Positions 1 to 13,191 are shown, counted from the first letter of the stretch. The stretch is 64,000 nucleotides of DNA from Muricea muricata (GCA_963855995.1 OY979718.1:43087559-43151558); one strand, 5' to 3'. The notes: generated from the letters alone by a model not told the origin. Made by a program: numbers and translations.

Positions 1-3000
1 TACACCCCCAAACTAACAATTTCTTATATGATAGGTCTCATTGCAGGGGTTCAGTTAAGGGGAGCATCCATCCTCAACCTGCCAAGAGAAAGGCCAATTT
101 GACATTTGCGGGTGTGCGGGTTATTTTGTTTGACGTTTTGCCTGTGGCAGCTTGACACTTTTGAAAATTTATATGAAAGCATAAAAAGGTATAACGCAAA
201 AATCTTTCGGATAATATGAAATTCTATTTGTAATATGCACTTTTAACTGGCATGCATAACAAAAGGGATTAACTGTCCCAAAATATTGCAGCTCGTACTC
301 ATTAATCGTCACTACATTGTACTGATGTGAAAAAGTAAAGATGCAATTTTAGTTAATCAAATGATATCTTAAGTAGTAACTAAATGAAAACAAACGGTAA
401 AGGATGAAACAAACGGTTTGCCAGATGGTAAAAGATGAGCAATTTACATAAAAATTCAAATAGTTACTCTTGTTTTTTTTGCCATGGATTGACGTTTCTA
501 GGGTGGATGGGTGGGCATTAAAAAGAAACGTCAATTTGGCAAGTGTGGAGTATGGATGCTATACATAAACCTACCTCTTTTTACACGTCCTGATATATCG
601 ATGTGCAAGCACGCAAGTGTGAATAGTAAAATACCACAACATTATGGGTATTTCTTTTGAAAAATATGGCCACATGTACGCAAATTTATTGTAAAATTAC
701 TAATATAATGATATTTTGATCTTGGCACTTCATCCGCGCAAAACATCCGTTATTCCAGTCTCGCTGTTCCTGGTACCCAGGCCCAAGGTTTTGGAAATAT
801 TCAACTTTTGAAAAAAGGGAATATTAATTTTAGATTTTATACTGTCGCGCCGGAACCCGTGAAAGAGTCAGGGGGGGGGAACCTTTGTGGAAGGGCACGG
901 ACAAAATTTTGAACATGTTAAAATCCTTATCCTGGAATTTAGAGGGTCAGTTGCATTTTTTAGTTATATTTCAGTCCAATTTCGTCAATTTACAGTGCTA
1001 GAGCAGGTTTTTTAGTGAAAAAAAGAACTCAAGATCTGCTTTCAGTGTCTTATATAATATTCTTGCAGGGTACTTTTGCTCTCTCCCCCCCCCCCTTGGC
1101 TCTCCCAGCAGAGGGCAAGGGGCAGCTGCCACTCGTGCCCCCCCCCCTCCAGCTCCGGCGTTCCTGATTTTATAAGATTATTTGTTGATTTATTTATTTG
1201 TTAATTAAACTTTAGCAAAAAATAATCAATTCAACACATATGCATAAAAATGGAAGATTGACAGAAACACCTAACACTGTATGTCTGAAGATTGACAGAA
1301 ACACCTAACACTGTATTACTAACTGAATGTCTGATACTGTTCGGACCCAACGCGCAGAAGGGGCCTGAAGGGCTGTAACCTATACTTTAATCAATTCCCA
1401 GGTTCGAGATATACAAATTAAAGAAGGAGCGTTGGAAAGTAATAGTTTTGCATTCAGCATTCAGATTAGATTTAGATTGATTCACAAGTTAAAAATATAT
1501 TTTATTATCGAGCGGGTGAGATACGCTATGAGCTAGCTGGTTCCAGCTGATCGAAACTAAGCACATCAGTGATGAACTGATGATAACCACCGACACTAAA
1601 GATTAAATGTCTTTCCCAAAACATTTTCTTTTAAACTAACAGTTGGATAATGCCAGTCACCATCAAAATTTCACCACTTCAGCGTTGGCTAGAAAATTGC
1701 TGAAACATCCAGTGAAATATATGGTTAATTAATGTAACATGTATTGGTGAATTGGAATAAACTACTAGGCTTAAAGCACGTTTACACGCATGTGATTTGT
1801 CTCCAAACTTCAACTTCAGGTTTAAAAACCTTATACCCTAAGTACATGCACGCACAAATCATATCGCCTATTGGTAGCACTATCAATCGCATTAAAAATC
1901 ATGTATAGGGGTCATTTTCAAGAGACGTAATAAATATCTCCTTGCGATAAGAATATATATGCAATAATCAAATGCGCGAAGCTAGCCTCATTCATTCGTT
2001 AGAAAGTTTAACTTTTTTAAGACAAGCTTTTATTAATTGGCTGTATTTGCAGATAAAGGTGCGCGAAGATTCGATTTACACAGCCGCATTCAAAGGCTGC
2101 ATTCCACATGTTGCATTTTTTCCAGGTGTGTTTACGCGCGGAGAATGGTTTATATCCTTTTAACTTTTGCTTATCTTTTTAACAGTTCTTCATGAAATAA
2201 CTAATTGAATAAAATGACTGCATATACGACTTTACGTATGATTCATCGTGCATTCGTTAGGTGACTAGTTAGGCAAATTAAAAAATTTTCGTGCGTGCAC
2301 AGACGTGTAAAAAACGAAACAATATGGAAAGCCGCTTTCTTAAGAATCAGGCCAAAAAATTGAACCCCAGCCAAAAAATCACTGCTAGTGCATAGCAGGT
2401 AATCGTAGCTCAGAGCGTCAAACTACTGATACATGATAAAAACGCAATGGTCTGCACTACTTGCAATTGAGCATCAATCGAATATGACGTAATAGTCGCG
2501 ACTTGCGGGCTCTAATTTTTCGGTTTGCATAAAGCCAGTGTTGTCGGACATTCAACACCTATGTATGGGGTGGGCGCCCGCTGTTTGTCTCGCAATTAAT
2601 TAAAGAAATCGCGAAATATGGCGTAAAGGTGTGAGCACTTTGGAGATCCGATCACATCTAACCGCATTTCACTCATTTTATATATTCGAAGCATTTATCG
2701 AGAAAATAAACGCCTGCACTTATCGACGGGATATATACGCCATGTAGTCTAAAGAGCCATGGCCTTGACCTTTTTTAATACGTAGCTTATGAGAATCGCT
2801 GTGAAATGACCACATTCAATTACTGCTCGATGAATTCCATTGCTTAACTCAAGTTAACACATTCAACTTTGGTTTAATGTGTGATGTTCTTAATGATAAG
2901 AACTCGCTAGCAAAATACCGGATTTTTTATGACGTCATTCCTATTTTCTAATTCTCGAAAGCGATATTAACCATTATAACTGGAGAACTAATATCTTGTT

Positions 3001-5380
3001 AACAGATCGATTTTAATACCTTTTCAAATATGAAGCAAAAAGTAATATGTGGTATGTGATCATATTTTAATCGACCATATTTTTGGTATTCTGTGTCATG
3101 CTGTACTATCATTTGCTGGCATGTCACAACGACATTGCGAAAGAAGTGCATGTTAGCATAAATACATTACATACAAATGCAAAATTTAATTTGCCGCACC
3201 ACTGACTTTGATAGAAGACTTGGACTGTGTCATTTTTCTTATGTGCTTGCTGTACCCGGCTATTTGTGATACCAGTTCAGTTGTTCACCGTTATTATAAG
3301 TTTATACAGATCATCCGCTGGCGTCTGGTATAAGTAAACTCAAAGTACTAGTACTAGAATAGAAATGGCGTGAATTAAGCAGAATGATATCTATAACGTA
3401 CATGTACAGTAACTTATTTGTCTTATTTAGTGTCTGGCTGCGTACATAGTATGCAGTTAGACATTTTTAGTATGCTGTTATGTAGCGCGAGTTTCGATCT
3501 CGATGTCAGCATTGAGTTTCGGTTATGTTACATCATATGCATTTATGGAATCTCTTTAAACTTAGTAATGATCACAGCCAGGCAATATAGCCGCAGATAA
3601 AATAGTCGATGCCAATTACCACTTGGGTTTCGTTTTCATGCTTTTTTTTCATGCAGAAAATGGGACTAAAAAATGGGACTCAACAAAGGGACTAATAAAA
3701 GTTTTCGTGCAATATCTAGTCTACGAAATGAACGATGAAAGTGATGAAACATGACAGACACTTACAGACAGCTAAGAGTGAAGTGAGAATAAAAACAGTT
3801 TCAACAGTATCCCAGAACATTTCTTGATGAGTCCACGCTGACCATTCACGTAATCCGTGAAGCGCCTGTCTGATTCACGTGCATATATGTTCTGCGCCCA
3901 AGATAGCTAGCAGCTGGTGAATCAAGGCGATATTTTTTGTACCAATTTAAACAGACGGCCTAATAAACTTTGACATTGACGAGTAGCACATATAATCTAA
4001 TTTGCAGATATGAAATCTCTCAACAACAAGGTGCATTGTTTTGTAATCTCACGAAAAAAATCTTCACCATATCAGTAGAATAGTATCTTTAAACGGTTTC
4101 TTCACCTTCCTGATTTCGCTTAAACAATAAAATAAAAATATTAGAGGTTTTAATTTAAACTGAAGAGAGCAATGTTTTGGGGGAATGTGCACTTCTTATT
4201 GAAAATTGGTATATGGCTGTATGGGTGACAATAAAAAGAGATTATATTCAAGGAAAGCACTGTACTGGGCATACATATCTACAGGAATGTGGGAGGACGA
4301 GAGATCAAGACCTCATTGGGAGACTGATCCTAGGATTCGGTACGATTCTCCGCATCGAAGGTTTCACTGAAAACTTAAATGGCGTCCTGGCGCTATTGGG
4401 CAGAGGAACATTAGAACTTTATAATTTTTAATTTCCATTTCGAAATAATTTCGATTTTTAACTTTTTCAATATTTCAGTAGGTGCGGTAGATTCTCTAAC
4501 CGGTTTGGACGTTAATGTACTGTATTTTCCGTGAATTCTTAGTATTATCCAGTGACAAACATAAATCCTAATACCCAAACAAGTAATTAAAACGATACCT
4601 ACGTATTAGTTAGTATGGAAAAGAGTTCTTTTATATAATATTTTAAAAAATATTCCCCTGTTGTATTTTCTTAATTTGGAGAATTCTTCGTTCCGTTGGA
4701 TTATATTAGTTGTGCAATCTTTTGCAACCAGGCCGCACTGATAATCAAATCACCTTACTCAAGCATTCTAAATAGTCCAATTTCCGGCTATTGGTCCCAG
4801 TGTCATTGGTTCTTCTGTATTATGCAAACATTCCTGTAACTTAAGGTGAACCAGGAACATAGTAAAAAATATTGCTGTAACATAGAATTGCAAAAGTATC
4901 TTCCAATGCACATTAGTTAATAAATTTTACAGATGTTACCAGTAAACTGGTCTGGTGATGAACTGATATAGATTTTGATTCTAAATTGCAATAAACATCA
5001 CTTTTTCTTCATCATATTAGTACATCTTCTTCTTTAACTTCAAAATTTATGTTATCATTAAAGTATAAATCTCTGCGCACATGCATCTCGCGCGCAAGGC
5101 TTAGAATTTTAAAACAGGAAGCCTAAGAATGCGTACTGGCATGAAAAATATTTGCCATGAAAAGCATGCACTTAGTCACCTGCATTAATCAGATCTGTGT
5201 GTCAACAGCTTCGTATGATTTAATAATGTAGATTACTTTGTTAGCAAGTGTGTAGGGTACAATAAGGTCTGAAACGTGGACATAAGTATGAAATAAAATT
5301 TTACAAACAATTTATTTGCACACAATTTACGTACAGTTTATACAATGTTTGTTTTTTAAGAATGGCGTTTATAAAAGGAA
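1..5380. other. AT-rich region without recognised gene
   Basis: Only short ORFs without recognisable motifs. Visible landmarks are poly-C and poly-G tracts at 868-880 and 1,083-1,150 in what looks like an old dispersed repeat, and a 33-bp direct tandem duplication at about 1,252-1,318. Nothing else could be assigned. Confidence 0.5.
1252..1318. repeat. Tandem duplication, 33-bp unit, two copies
   Basis: The segment GAAGATTGACAGAAACACC through CACTGTAT occurs twice back to back. The copies look identical over about 30 bp, so the duplication is recent. Confidence 0.75.
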
Positions 5381-5389
5381 CTAGTAAAA

Positions 5390-5630
5390 CTAAATATAAA
5401 TCGTAAAATCAACTTTATAAATCAAAATCGACTATAAAAGTAAACTATAAAAATCATTGGTAGGTTTCAATGCAACTATAAAAATCAGCTATAAAAATCA
5501 ACTATAAAAATCAGTGGTAGAAAAACGGAATTGCCGAAACCTACCACTGATTTTACGATTTATAGTTGATTTCATAGTTGATTTGACGATTTATATTTTA
5601 TTTTATAACTTTATATACTTTATAGTATCA
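5390..5630. repeat. Hairpin-forming repeat with AACTATAAAAATC units
   Basis: The left half repeats AACTATAAAAATC several times and reaches ATCAGTGGTAG. The right half is its inverse, CTACCACTGATTTTACGATTTATAGTTG. The arms meet around 5,520-5,540. Likely a small foldback MITE; no coding potential. Confidence 0.65.
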
Positions 5631-6121
5631 TCGCGTGACGCATGAGCTCGAATTTGTATAGCCCTAGGCGGGATCTCCAAAATGTCCCATTTCACTTTGC
5701 CTTTTCTAGATTTTACGGTGCACTAAGATTGTCAATACCGATACGTTCATTTGTCTTGATGGTTTGTTTGGTCATAAAATCCTTTTCGTGTAATATTCTT
5801 TTTGTGTTCTGCATGCCACGTCTTGCGGGTTAATGCTTGCGTGAATGTAGTCAAGACGTCGTCAGTGATGACATAAGTTCAATTAATTAAGTCTTTTCTG
5901 CTACCTTTAAATTATTTTTTATACTGAAGAATTCGAACCATACTTGCACCATCGTGATATCAGTGCGTGCAAATAATACTCTCTCAGTGCATGCATGATT
6001 ACGATCACAAAAAATTAATTTACTTCAAGCACCCGCTGAAACAAGGGTCATCTGTGAATAAAGGGTAAGTAAATCCAGGGTCCAATTGGAGATTTTCCAT
6101 GATTATAGTTCTGATTATGTT

Positions 6122-6288
6122 TTGTTAATATACATACATACATATATATACTTTATTCAAACAAATACCAATATTGGTACATTGAATACCTACATATACA
6201 TTAGCTACATTTACATTATAACATATAAAAAAGACATTACAGTATATAAACTTACAAATATTTTAATCAGGTTAACTCATTCAAAAAA
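6122..6288 (-). mobile_element. 5'-truncated LINE copy with 10-bp target duplication
   Basis: From about 6,149 the sequence matches the 3' end of the LINE remnant at 40,855-40,995 (ACTTTATTCAAACAAATACC and onward). Perfect 10-bp duplications TGATTATGTT lie at 6,112-6,121 and 6,289-6,298. On the minus strand the copy ends with AATAAAGTATATATATG and a TATG-rich tail. This is the expected structure of a target-primed non-LTR insertion. Confidence 0.8.
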
Positions 6289-6309
6289 TGATTATGTTCT
6301 GATGTAGTT

Positions 6310-9300
6310 CTGTTTATATATATAGTTAGTTATAAACCTAAAACAAAATAACATATAACCATGTTACAAACATTTCAGGAAACTATATTGGAGTGGAAAT
6401 AATCGCAAATTTCGATACTAATCCTTACAATGATCTTTACCCCACGTAGATGTCAGCGGATTAGATACGATGAAAATTCATACACCACAGGACAAGAGTC
6501 TTTTTTTAAATCAACGACGTGTGCGGTAAGCAATCGTTCACTAACGATTTAAAGCCTGATTATTGCTACAGCACTTCGTAGTTTGCTTTGTGTGGGTGTT
6601 ACACGCCTTATGAGTTTTTAATTTTAAAAGTTATAATAAAATATTATTTATGTAATTAAAAAATGTAGTTTTTTGTAGTTTGTTGAAATGGCTTGTGCAG
6701 ACTTGTGAGGATCTATAAAACTCATAAACTGTACAGTAAATTCGTTTTAGAAAAAATAACTTGCATCATGCACGGAAACTAAAACTATATACAAGACATT
6801 TAAATGCATAGTTGCCTCGATTTTTTCCAGTTCTTGGTTAGTTATGAGCTTTTTAAAGGATATTGCCATGCTAACGCCCAGGATTGCGGCAATGTTTTAC
6901 AGCTTGAATTTTTCACAGTTTGGAAGAACATTATTGATAGCCCGGAAATCTTTAAACGTAATCATTTACATGACTTATACGTAGTAGTTTTTTATGAGCA
7001 CTCTGATGATGCAAGTTATTTTTTTCCAAATTTGAATTTGAAATAGAATATTTTTGCCCCGTGGTAAATTGTCAATTTTTCGTTGCATTTTGTACATATA
7101 TCGAATGTCTAAAAATATAGTTCTATTTTATTAACACTGGTTCGGTTGGAGAGACGTAGCGGAGGAAGCCACGCCCACCCCCTTCCATTTTGTTGATAGA
7201 AAGGTTCAGGAATGGCAATGCAACGGCAAGAGGCGACATAAGATTAACGTGGAAATGTCGTGAGCGCTTCTATAGATGAATATTCAAGCCATTTTACCTC
7301 ATCATTGACACAGATATGGCTACACGGCAATTCATACTCTTCGGCTATCATACTGAATTATTACTTTCTACAGAGCTTCATCTCCCTTGAAAGCTCTTGC
7401 GACGTCCCTGTTGCGTGCTTGATCGCGTAATAACAAAATAAATCATTGAAAAATGATCTTGTCTTTATTGTGCATGTACGATCTGTACTTATATCTCTAA
7501 GGAATATCTCTAACATATTTCTAAGTTTATGTGATCAATCCAGATTGTTATTATATTAATTGGGTCCATATTGCTCTAATGCAATAGCCACGGCAATACC
7601 TATGCATATAAATCTGCTATATGTATTTTAAATTAGCTTGGGTTTAGCATTCCGCTATGATTCAAATGATATCCAATCCACACATAGTCTGGGAGAAAGA
7701 ATGCATGAATATAGTGAACATTCAGGTGGCGTCTAGTGACGTACAAGAAGCATCTGGATTTTCGCGAATGAATCAATCAGTGAGATATGAAGTTAAAGCA
7801 GATGCGAGCAGTTGTTAGGCTAGCGTATCCAACATTACTGAGAAACATCAAAGCAACATCATTTTCCCAAAAGAAAGAGGAAATATCTATTTCGTGCAGA
7901 GACCTTGTCTTGATCAATCAAAGTTTATTTTTCGATTATTTTTTAGGAGTAACCCAAAGTTTATTTAGTCATTTTAAGAAGTAGCCAAAATGGACTAGGT
8001 AGGTTGAATTTGGTTCTTGATTTTACAATATGTTGTAAAATGCGTATATGAAGCAGAATATTTTCACGCCTAAAGAAAAGAACCCTGGAAACGGTAAAGA
8101 CAAAGTTTTTAAAACCTTTTGCCACGTTGTCAATATATTTCGACTTTTGAAGGGAAATCGTGTTGTTTTTCAAAGCATAGCTGGTCCGCGAAAATATTGA
8201 AAGTTTGAACTGATTTTGTCAGTTCTATAACCGTGGAAACAAACATGATTTTTTAATGTTTCTTAGAAACAAATGAGCAGTCACGATTCATCTAATTTAA
8301 ACATCGCCACAATTAAACATGGAAACAAAATCTTCGAAAGAATTACTTAACAGTTTCAAGAGCTCTTTGAGTTAATAAAAAGAATAAAAATTCACTTCAT
8401 ACAAACAAGATACTGAAGATAAGTGCATCAGACTGTCCCAAAATTACCTGATTATTCACATAAGTAATATAGCAACCATTCATTTCGCATTTGAAAACAC
8501 GACTGCATGTTGTTCGTGTTAGAATATAATTATATAAAATAAAAGTTCTTGCAAACTTTTATTTTCTTTCAGTATTTTACATACTTAAACGTATAATGTT
8601 TTCCTGATCCTTTGCATCAGACAGAAACATGAAGGGCATGACCTTCAATCTCATTATTTATGACTAAGGTTATTTCTCATCGTTTCTGTCTGAATGCCAT
8701 AAAAACAACTTCATTTAGACCATTGTAGGTATTCGCGTCACTCTGTTACCATTACAAAGATAAACAGGAAATGATTTCAATTTTTCTCAGTGGCAGAAAA
8801 AGTACTCGATAACAGTCTGAATTAGTATACTGAAGTTTCACGTCACATCAAATCTGCATAAAACATTATTAAAATTTATTAAAATGTAGCAGTTTCGCAG
8901 GTCTGTTATGGAATTCAACAAGTCTGAAAGGATCTGCCAACATCAGCGCTGGCTTTGAAACATTTTGTGAGGTTTGTGTGATATTTTTTGAGTGGTCGAA
9001 TTTGACCCATAAGGGGAGCTGTCAGAAGGAATTCTCGCGAGACCGGCCAAGCATGGTCGCTCTGTCGCGGGAAAGTTCAGAGACTTGAATTAATTAAATT
9101 TTTGTATACGTACGTCTACAAACAATTGAACATGCGAATGCTTGGAGGAATTAACTGATCATCTGGAAAGATTGTTTTGAAAACGTTTCGTTAAATTCAA
9201 CAGGTGAATGCACTATTGGGATGCAGCATAAAACAATGCAGCATTGATTGGGACGACACGTATCTAGAGAATATTTTAAATTAAAGAAATAATTCATATC

Positions 9301-10150
9301 ACATAATTTCTTTCCAGTATATATCGGGAACAGAAATATATATATAACGATGCCAAGTTATTTTTGAGACTTTGTCTTTGGTCAAATCTCAATTCTGGTT
9401 CTGAATATTATCGTAAAGCCAGACTAGCCTGTTAAAGATCAGGGTCGTAACTAGAACGTTAATTGATTGGAGGGTTGTGTATTCAGATATTCTAGTTGAT
9501 TCTACCCAATTAAATAAGGTCGATTTCAAAAGAAACAAAACGCCTTCTAAGGCGTTTACGCGACTCGCGGAGAGTCGACGAAAATGGACCTCAAAGGAAG
9601 ACTTTGTTTATTCATGTTAGTGATTAACTCTCATTACACGCTGAACGAATTATATTTCTTACATATACTTAGTTTTAGTGCGCAGTGATAACAAATAATG
9701 CTTCACAAACCAATTTGTGCAGTGATAATGTGCTAAAGTGCAGAAGAATTTTAAGTATCGAGGAACTGTTCTGATGGGTAGTGGCCTCATTTGCAAACGC
9801 ACTCGATGAAATGGTGTGGAAGTCTTGTCGTATTCCTGTAGGATAAAAACACGTTGCTCAGTTGTAAGTTGTGCACCAACCTTGTTTTACTGTAAACAGT
9901 ATTTGACACAAATGTTTATTTAAGTGCACTGTGTGATTTGACTACTTTCAAACATCAAGTACATAAGCTGGGACACATTGGCATTGCTTCTAAAATTTCG
10001 ACTGCATTCGTAGTAACAGTAACTTTACTCCTGTTTTATAGTCAGACTGACATTTTTCGGGTATTAATGTATACTAGCTACATTGTACATTCATTATTGA
10101 GGAAAACCTTTCTTGTCAAAACTTATAGTCATGATGTTCGGCCAGTGCGA
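6310..10150. other. AT-rich region without recognised gene
   Basis: Short ORFs only, with none matching a family I know. A CpG-bearing patch at 9,000-9,070 and a small hairpin (CGCCTTCTAAGGCG) near 9,541 are the only distinct features. Confidence 0.5.
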
Positions 10151-10457
10151 GCATATATACATATGGAATGCCATAGTGGACAAAAGTGGTCGAGAATTTT
10201 TTGAAGGCCCAGATTTTTTTTGCGGGCGAGAACAATTTTTCCTAATCGAGATTATTTTTTTACCGTCGAGATTGTTCAGTTTATTTTACAGTCGAGATTT
10301 TTTTCGTAGTCGAGAATTTTTTCACAGTCGAGGATTTTTTCACAGTCGAGATTTTTACAGCGAGAATTTTTTTAGTGTCGAGAATTTTTTTATAGTCGAG
10401 AATTTTTTTACTGTCGAGAATTTTTTTACGGTCATGGTTTTATAGGATACCTTAAAG

Positions 10458-10760
10458 GTTGAAATGTCGAGAGAGCACGGCGACCGAGTTGCCCTTGTGT
10501 TTTGTGTATCTCCATACATATAATAACTATCAATATCGAGTCATTCTTGGGTTGTCACATTTCTCACTCACTGGGACTGTATCTACTTCACCAAATTTAG
10601 CTAAAGAGGGAGCGCGTAGCGCGACAATCATTACTCGCCCTTCGGGCTCGCGCATTAGCTAAATTTGGTGAAGTAGATACAGTCCCAGTGAGTGAGAAAT
10701 ACACAAAACACAGGGGCAACTCGGTCCCAGTGCTCTCTCGACATTTCGACCTTTAGGGTT
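10458..10760. repeat. Nested perfect-arm hairpin inside the GTCGAG element
   Basis: 10,561-10,604 (TTCTCACTCACTGGGACTG...) is the reverse complement of 10,656-10,699. It is extended outward by the partly matching pair 10,458-10,505 and 10,700-10,755, with an extra 50 bp in the left arm only. The 51-bp loop is GC-rich with its own small stems (GCGCGTAGCGC, CGCCCTTCGGGCTCG). Confidence 0.8.
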
Positions 10761-10875
10761 GGCCGATAAAGCCATGACCATTTTTTTACAGTCGAGAATT
10801 TCTGTAAATGCACAATTTTGCGCACTAAATATTTTCCGCCAAAAGCGGTGAAGTAATAACAACTGTGATAACAAC

Positions 10876-11142
10876 ATGGCGTCGGAGAAGGAAGATTCAG
10901 GTGTAAAATCTGGCGCAAAACAGATTTTATCGCAAATTTTCAGCCGCATCGGGGAATTATCTAATGCCTTATCTGTGTCTGATGACGGACCCAGGAATTC
11001 ATTTCTACCAATTCGCTCCAGGCAATCACGTAAAGACAACAAGAAGTTTTCCAAATCTTCTTCGTGGGCTATTGCCAATTTTGAGCAGCTAAAAATAAAA
11101 ACAATAATGAACCAAAGTAGCTTCACCATCTTCCGAATATAG
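10876..11142 (+). CDS. Exon-like ORF inside the inverted-repeat element, unknown protein
   Basis: 88 codons starting at an ATG in good context (ACAACATGG). The first 65 residues (MASEKEDSGVKSGAKQ...) have normal codon and residue balance, unlike the AT-driven ORFs nearby. No family recognised. It could be the first exon of a transposon or captured host gene; a GT donor near its end is not obvious. It may be non-coding. Confidence 0.3.
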   Translation: MASEKEDSGVKSGAKQILSQIFSRIGELSNALSVSDDGPRNSFLPIRSRQSRKDNKKFSKSSSWAIANFEQLKIKTIMNQSSFTIFRI

Positions 11143-11472
11143 TGTTAGATGTCATATTAGAATATATTCTCCAAGGTAAAAAGTTCTCGTCGGCAGATAT
11201 CTCGACAGTAAAAAAATTCTCGCTGTAAAACATTCTCGACTATGAAAAATTCTCGACTGTGAAAAATCTCGTCTACAAAAAAATTCTCGACTATAAAAAA
11301 ATTCTCGACTGTGAAAAAATTCTCGACTACAAAAACTTCTCAACTGTAAAATAAAACAATCTCGACGGTAAAAAAATAATCTCGATTAGGAAAAATTGTT
11401 CTCGCCCGCAAAAAAAATTATGGGCCTCAAAAAAATTCTCGACCACTTTTGTCCACTATGGCATTCCATACA

Positions 11473-12160
11473 TACACAAATGATTAATTCCAGTTGAGTG
11501 AATAAGTAAATTGATACTGAAAGATATGGAATGCAATGGGATATTTTCTCTCCCGTGAGAAATTAACCTCAATTAAATTGAAATATATAATTGTGTACAC
11601 AAATAACAAGACGAAGGTTACCGCAGTGAATGACATCATAAGTACACTCTGGAAGCTCCACCTAAAAACACCTCTAACCTTGACATTCAAAATTAGATGC
11701 CTGCTCAAATGTGAAAATGCCTACGTTGAAAACGATTGTCAATATATCTTTGCTTCAGTTGTTATCTTTAAGAAGTAGCCGCACTGATGATGTAAATGGT
11801 ACTTCATAATAAAATGCTTCACCGTTGGCAATGCTAATCCCATTAATGGCTGCAAGTAGTAGCTGGGTATCTGCCTTGGGTGCTGTGCGGCAGGGCTGTT
11901 TTAAATTTGAACTGAAGTAGCAAGAACGGCGCTGAGGATGGGGCAGCTTGTATTCGCAGAGTATACAGGTATAAAGATGGCGCACTAAATTTTCGTTTTT
12001 GAACAGTTTGAATTGTAGGCTGTCTTTGGTGGGGTGGGAGAGGAAGACATTTTGTACAGGCCATCTGCACGTCTTATACCCATGTTGAAAACAATTTCTA
12101 TATGCAGCTAATTCAATAAAGGTTGCCCTTTCAAAAGCGTAAACTGTGAACTACGAGTGC
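11473..12160. other. Unassigned sequence
   Basis: Short overlapping ORFs on both strands without recognisable domains. Nothing supportable. Confidence 0.4.
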
Positions 12161-12375
12161 GAATGGGATGACGGTTATTGCTTATTTTCACCTCCTAAGG
12201 TGAATTGTTATGTCCTAGAATTATTTCTTTGAAACAGCATCGAGGGTCCCTAGGAATCTCATGACGGCAAATTTACTTGCTACAAAGGTGATTCCCTGAT
12301 TATCGGAGCCTAAATAAACAACAATCCATCATCCCTTGCGCGCTCATAGTCCACAGTTTACGCTTTGGGAAAGAC
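12160..12375. repeat. Dispersed repeat shared with 57,335-57,485
   Basis: Blocks such as CCTAAATAAACAACAATCC, CATCATCCCTTGCGCG and TTTGAAACAGCATCGAGG recur in the same order at 57,335-57,485 with substitutions and indels. Coding is not apparent; both are old copies of one repeat. Confidence 0.6.
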
Positions 12376-12408
12376 AACCCTAATTATAAACAGGGTGTAT
12401 CAAAACAG

Positions 12409-12535
<127 letters not shown>

Positions 12536-12581
12536 AACAAATATACTCCCTCTGCTCGACAGACTAAACATTAATATAAGA

Positions 12582-13132
12582 TAACAAAGAAAACTGCCAC
12601 GACTCCAAGATACAATGATATTTATCTATAATAAAAAATAGCTTAAACTTTCGGCAGCATGCCACCGCCTTCTTCAGAAGCTAAACACTATGAATACTGA
12701 CCTGGCCTAAATACTCTACAACAATAATTAAAACTAATTAATACAATAACTACAAAAGCCTAAAGAAACCTATTGTTGTGAAAAATCATGACTGATATTC
12801 AAACCACGCAAATTAGTGAGTAAGTGCCAATCCAAAAGTTTTCACACTTTCTTAAGTCATCATTGTTACTATAATTAACATAAACTTTAAATTAGAAAAC
12901 TCGCCCCCATGCACATCAATGAAGTGATTAACCACACCACATGTTCTACGCCTATTTTTTATATGTGACTTGTAATTAGCCAAACGAGACTTAAAATTAT
13001 GGGTAGAACTCACGCCTTGCAAACCACACACTGAGCCAAGTAAACCACATTCACAGATGTACATGTCACATACATGTATTTTTTATAATAAATAAATATC
13101 ATTGTATCTTGGAGTCGTGGCAGTTTTCTTTG
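12582..13132 (-). mobile_element. Decayed Penelope-like element with GIY-YIG-type fragment and 44-bp terminal inverted repeats
   Basis: The ends 12,582-12,625 and 13,089-13,132 are inverted copies (AACAAAGAAAACTGCCACGA...). On the minus strand, 13,064-12,852 encodes CECGLLGSVCGLQGVSSTHNFKSRLANYKSHI. This resembles the C-terminal GIY-YIG region of Penelope-like retroelements (CGLQYVGST...F..R...YKSH). After a frameshift, ENFWIGTYSLICVV continues the family motif ENFWIGTL. A hammerhead-like motif follows at 12,645-12,690. The copy is inactive, with a frameshift and stops. Confidence 0.65.
12646..12686 (-). ncRNA. Hammerhead-like motif, degenerate
   Basis: Minus strand reads TAGCTT-CTGAAGA-stem II-GAA-AGTTT-AAGCTA. 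The core CTGANGA and GAA are present, stem I (TAGCTT with AAGCTA) pairs over 6 bp and stem II can form GGCGG/CTGCC. Stem III is reduced to almost nothing, so activity is doubtful. Confidence 0.4.
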
Positions 13133-13139
13133 TTATTTT

Positions 13140-13164
13140 ATAAATATATATATATATATATATA
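13140..13164. repeat. Short (TA)n tract
   Basis: About 25 bp of TA repeats just outside the right inverted repeat of the Penelope-like fragment, mirroring the longer array on its left. Confidence 0.9.
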
Positions 13165-13191
13165 CATACAGGGTGCATAAAAAAAAAAGGT

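Larger units (their letters stand above)
10160..11472. mobile_element. Long-inverted-repeat element with GTCGAG-type subrepeats
   Basis: The terminal inverted repeats begin TGGAATGCCATAGTGGAC and extend about 280-320 bp. Each is packed with direct copies of a roughly 17-bp unit, GTCGAGAATTTTTTTAC, oriented inward. Flanks read TACATA on both sides, a possible 6-bp target duplication. A second nested inverted repeat lies inside (10,458-10,760). No transposase is visible, so the element is probably non-autonomous. Confidence 0.8.

Noticed and set aside
4177-4431. 84-codon plus-strand ORF
   Set aside because: It begins at a TTG, matches no family I know, and has no flanking splice or promoter evidence.
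6804-7046. 80-codon plus-strand ORF
   Set aside because: Composition is plausible for an exon, but no motif or neighbouring exon supports it.
10655-11129. Minus-strand ORFs of 87 and 156 codons in the GTCGAG element
   Set aside because: They read through inverted repeats and the opposite strand of the better-formed ATG ORF at 10,876. Composition is not protein-like.
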